This document shows, one piece after another, positions 50,300 to 53,568 of a DNA stretch of 53,568 nt. A program made the position numbers and the translations under genes. The stretch comes from Peribacillus loiseleuriae (lineage in GTDB: Bacteria > Bacillota > Bacilli > Bacillales > DSM-1321): the NCBI RefSeq assembly GCF_001183985.1, contig NZ_LFZW01000001.1, positions 18,905 through 72,472 of the forward strand, written 5' to 3'. Under the pieces are notes generated by a model. It saw nothing but the letters and a program-made list of their open reading frames with translations. It ran no database searches and was not told where the DNA came from. How positions within the stretch are numbered: position 1 is the first letter of the stretch; each line of letters opens with the position of its first letter.

Positions 50300-50466
50300 A
50301 AGGTTTTACTCAGGAAGGGTTTGCGAAAGAAATTGGTATTTCCGTATCGCTTCTTGGTGAAATTGAAAGAGGTAATCGTCTAGCCTCAGATGAATTATTG
50401 CTTGAAGTATCAGAAGCACTCGGAATAACAGTAGAGGAACTTGAGCCAATTGAAGATAAAGAGTAA
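50251..50466 (+). CDS. yazB: XRE-family DNA-binding protein YazB
   Basis: A 71-residue protein that is a single helix-turn-helix of the Cro/CI type: GRRIRAFRKLKGFTQEGFAK, then EIGISVSLLGEIERGNR and EALGITVEEL. ATG follows AAGGAG and lies inside the end of folK. Target genes are unknown; location in the folate-dusB operon suggests co-expression rather than a phage origin. Confidence 0.94.
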   Translation: MEAEKWGRRIRAFRKLKGFTQEGFAKEIGISVSLLGEIERGNRLASDELLLEVSEALGITVEELEPIEDKE

Positions 50467-50494
50467 ATTAAACAACAGTGAAGGAGGTAACAGC

Positions 50495-51493
50495 GTGTTA
50501 AAGATTGGAAATGTTGAAATGAATAACCAGGTCGTTCTTGCGCCAATGGCTGGTGTTTGTAACTCTGCTTTTAGATTGACGGTAAAAGAGTTTGGAGCAG
50601 GTCTTGTTTGTGCGGAAATGGTAAGTGACAAGGCGATAAATTTAAAAAACGAAAAAACGATGAATATGCTTTATATAGATGAAAGAGAGAACCCACTCAG
50701 CTTGCAAATCTTTGGTGGTGAAAAGGAATCATTAGTTCAAGCAGCGAAATTCGTTGATAAGAATACGAATGCTGATATTATCGACATCAACATGGGATGT
50801 CCTGTTTCGAAAATTATCAGATGTGAAGCGGGTGCTAGATGGTTGTTAGATCCAAATAAAATTTATGATATGGTATCAGCAGTAGTAGATGCAGTGGACA
50901 AACCGGTAACTGTAAAAATGCGTATAGGTTGGGATGATGAGCATATCTTCGCTGTTAAGAATGCTCAAGCTGTTGAACGCGCAGGTGGCAGTGCTGTAGC
51001 CATTCATGGTCGGACACGCCTTCAAATGTACGAAGGAAAGGCCAACTGGGATATCATTCGTGAGGTGAAAAATTCCGTAAATATCCCTATTATTGGTAAT
51101 GGTGATGTTGAAACACCTCAAGATGCAAAAAGAATGCTTGAAGAAACTGGAGTAGATGGTGTCATGATTGGGCGAGCTGCACTAGGTAACCCATGGATGA
51201 TTTATCGCACAGTGAAATATCTTGAGACAGGTCAATTGATGGATGAACCTGGAGTGCGTGAGAAGATGGATGTATGCGTCCTTCATATGGATCGTCTAAT
51301 TGCCTTGAAGAACGAAAATATTGCTGTTCGAGAAATGCGTAAGCATGCTGCGTGGTATTTAAAAGGGGTCCGCGGCAATGCGAAGGCAAGAAAAGGAATA
51401 AATGAATGTAATACAAGAGAAGACGTTGTCACACTTCTATACGATATGGTGGAAGAAATTGAAGCGAAAGAGTCAACAATTCAAATGGCTTAA
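50495..51493 (+). CDS. dusB: tRNA-dihydrouridine synthase DusB
   Basis: FMN-dependent reductase of uridines in the D loop, 332 residues. VLAPMAGVCNSAFR binds FMN, INMGCPVSKI near 99-108 is the family signature, and VTVKMRIGW, AIHGRTR and IGNGDV follow. GTG 50495 follows AAGGAGG by seven bases and gives the family N-terminus VLKIGNV; ATG 50441 lies inside yazB. Last gene of the folate operon. Confidence 0.96.
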   Translation: MLKIGNVEMNNQVVLAPMAGVCNSAFRLTVKEFGAGLVCAEMVSDKAINLKNEKTMNMLYIDERENPLSLQIFGGEKESLVQAAKFVDKNTNADIIDINMGCPVSKIIRCEAGARWLLDPNKIYDMVSAVVDAVDKPVTVKMRIGWDDEHIFAVKNAQAVERAGGSAVAIHGRTRLQMYEGKANWDIIREVKNSVNIPIIGNGDVETPQDAKRMLEETGVDGVMIGRAALGNPWMIYRTVKYLETGQLMDEPGVREKMDVCVLHMDRLIALKNENIAVREMRKHAAWYLKGVRGNAKARKGINECNTREDVVTLLYDMVEEIEAKESTIQMA

Positions 51494-51497
51494 TAAT

Positions 51498-51526
51498 TTG
51501 ACATTACTTCCCTGTTTACCTATAAT
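51498..51526 (+). promoter_or_regulatory. Perfect-consensus sigma A promoter before lysS
   Basis: TTGACA (51498-51503), exactly 17 bases, TATAAT (51521-51526). Transcription would start near 51533, a few bases before the terminator hairpin at 51538. Confidence 0.85.
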
Positions 51527-51537
51527 ACGCTTAAACT

Positions 51538-51565
51538 AACTGCCGGAGATAACTGGCAGTTTTTA
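51538..51565 (+). terminator. Terminator between dusB and lysS
   Basis: Seven-pair stem (51538-51544 with 51555-51561), ten-base loop, five T. It ends transcripts from dusB, but also lies right at the start of any transcript from the promoter at 51498. Confidence 0.85.
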
Positions 51566-51680
51566 TATGGATGTTTTTAAGGGAAAAGACTGTTCGATTA
51601 CTTTACTTTGTGTAAAAATAATAGAGTATCTAAATTTAGTAGCGAATCAATATAAAGAGAAATAGAAAAAATGGAGATGA

Positions 51681-53168
<1,488 letters not shown>

Positions 53169-53177
53169 TATTCTATA

Positions 53178-53226
53178 TAAACAAAGGATCGTTTAGATAA
53201 TATCTACTCGGTCCTTTGTTTATAAT
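53178..53226 (+). terminator. Terminator after lysS
   Basis: Eleven-pair perfect stem (53178-53188 with 53212-53222) around a 23-base loop, followed by TAATAG; a clean T run is lacking on this strand. Confidence 0.7.
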
Positions 53227-53331
53227 AGTTTTAGAATTATTATGTTCTTTAATAAAGAGATAGTTCATTCCTACATACTAAGTGAATTTTATATGTTAAC
53301 TTATAATTTTAAGCGGATTTTAAAAAAAGTC

Positions 53332-53360
53332 TTGCATCGTTATTATTATGGTGTTATATT
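53332..53360 (+). promoter_or_regulatory. rRNA operon promoter P1
   Basis: TTGCAT (53332-53337), 17-base spacer, TATATT (53355-53360), in an AT-rich upstream region. Confidence 0.7.
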
Positions 53361-53415
53361 TATATCTGTTGTTAAGAACGAGTTACGAAAACATTAAATT
53401 TATTTTAAAAAATTA

Positions 53416-53448
53416 TTGACTCTTACATAAACGACGTGGTAATATAAT
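53416..53448 (+). promoter_or_regulatory. rRNA operon promoter P2
   Basis: TTGACT (53416-53421), then TAATAT (53440-53445, spacer 18) overlapping TATAAT (53443-53448). This is the typical arrangement of tandem rrn promoters in Bacillus. Confidence 0.8.
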
Positions 53449-53453
53449 AAAGT

Positions 53454-53568
53454 CGCCTCTGAGAGAGACGACAAAGATTGCTCTTTGAAAACTGAACAAA
53501 ACAAAGCGCCAACGTTTAAATTTAAGTGAGTACACACTATAACAACAAATGAGCAAGTCAAACCAAAC
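53454..53568 (+). promoter_or_regulatory. rRNA operon leader with antitermination box A
   Basis: GCTCTTTGAAAACTGAACAA (from 53479) is the conserved boxA-containing leader found before Bacillus 16S genes. The 16S sequence itself is not reached; it should start shortly after the window. Confidence 0.85.

Noticed and set aside
50251..50466. yazB as a phage-type repressor or mobile-element marker
   Set aside because: It is a conserved member of the folate operon with the same position in B. subtilis, overlapping folK, with no integrase or phage gene near it.

Overview
The window is a chromosomal core segment of an endospore-forming member of the Bacillaceae (Firmicutes; low GC, strong AGGAGG-type ribosome binding sites, TTG and GTG starts). 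Gene order follows the Bacillus subtilis csfB-to-lysS region almost gene for gene, so most identities rest on both sequence and position. I cannot name the genus or species from the sequence; it is not a B. subtilis strain, because several expected genes are absent and intergenic spacers are filled with short repeats. The segment lies between two rRNA operons: it opens in the 3' tail of a 5S rRNA gene and closes in the promoter and leader of the next rrn operon, just before 16S.

Layout. 1-244: a duplicated 5S tail plus terminator. 318-7616: csfB, yaaO, tmk, darA, holB, ricT, yabA, trmN6, yazA, rsmI (sporulation anti-sigma factor, nucleotide synthesis, replication, RNA modification). 7704-8716: abrB on the minus strand with Spo0A boxes. 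8716-17677: metS, tatD, yabE, rnmV, rsmA, yabG, veg, sspF. 17971-25621: ispE, purR, ridA, spoVG, glmU, prs, ctc, pth. 25708-35527: fin, mfd, spoVT, yabM, yabN, rqcP, yabP, yabQ, divIC. 35607-43144: yabR, a decayed tRNA gene on the minus strand, spoIIE, yabS, yabT, tilS, hprT. 43255-53168: ftsH, coaX, hslO, cysK, folP, folB, folK, yazB, dusB, lysS.

The genes fall into interlocking themes: translation and RNA maturation (metS, lysS, rnmV, rsmA, rsmI, trmN6, tilS, dusB, pth, ctc, rqcP), nucleotide, folate and cell-wall precursors (tmk, prs, purR, hprT, glmU, folP-folB-folK), and sporulation control in both compartments (csfB, fin, spoIIE, spoVT, spoVG, yabG, yabP-yabQ, sspF, abrB). Promoter-like sequences fitting sigma A, H, F, G, K and B, and Spo0A boxes, can be read in front of the expected genes.

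I found no phage, insertion sequence, CRISPR array, restriction or defence cassette. The unusual material is in the spacers: a tRNA-Met relic from which exactly the anticodon triplet is missing (36356-36429), a tandem duplication of the 5S tail, a second pair of perfect Spo0A boxes upstream of abrB, a consensus promoter followed at once by a terminator before lysS, and at least three families of short dispersed repeats. Compared with B. subtilis (from memory) xpaC, yaaN, yaaR, yacD and the pabB-pabA-pabC genes are missing from their usual places.
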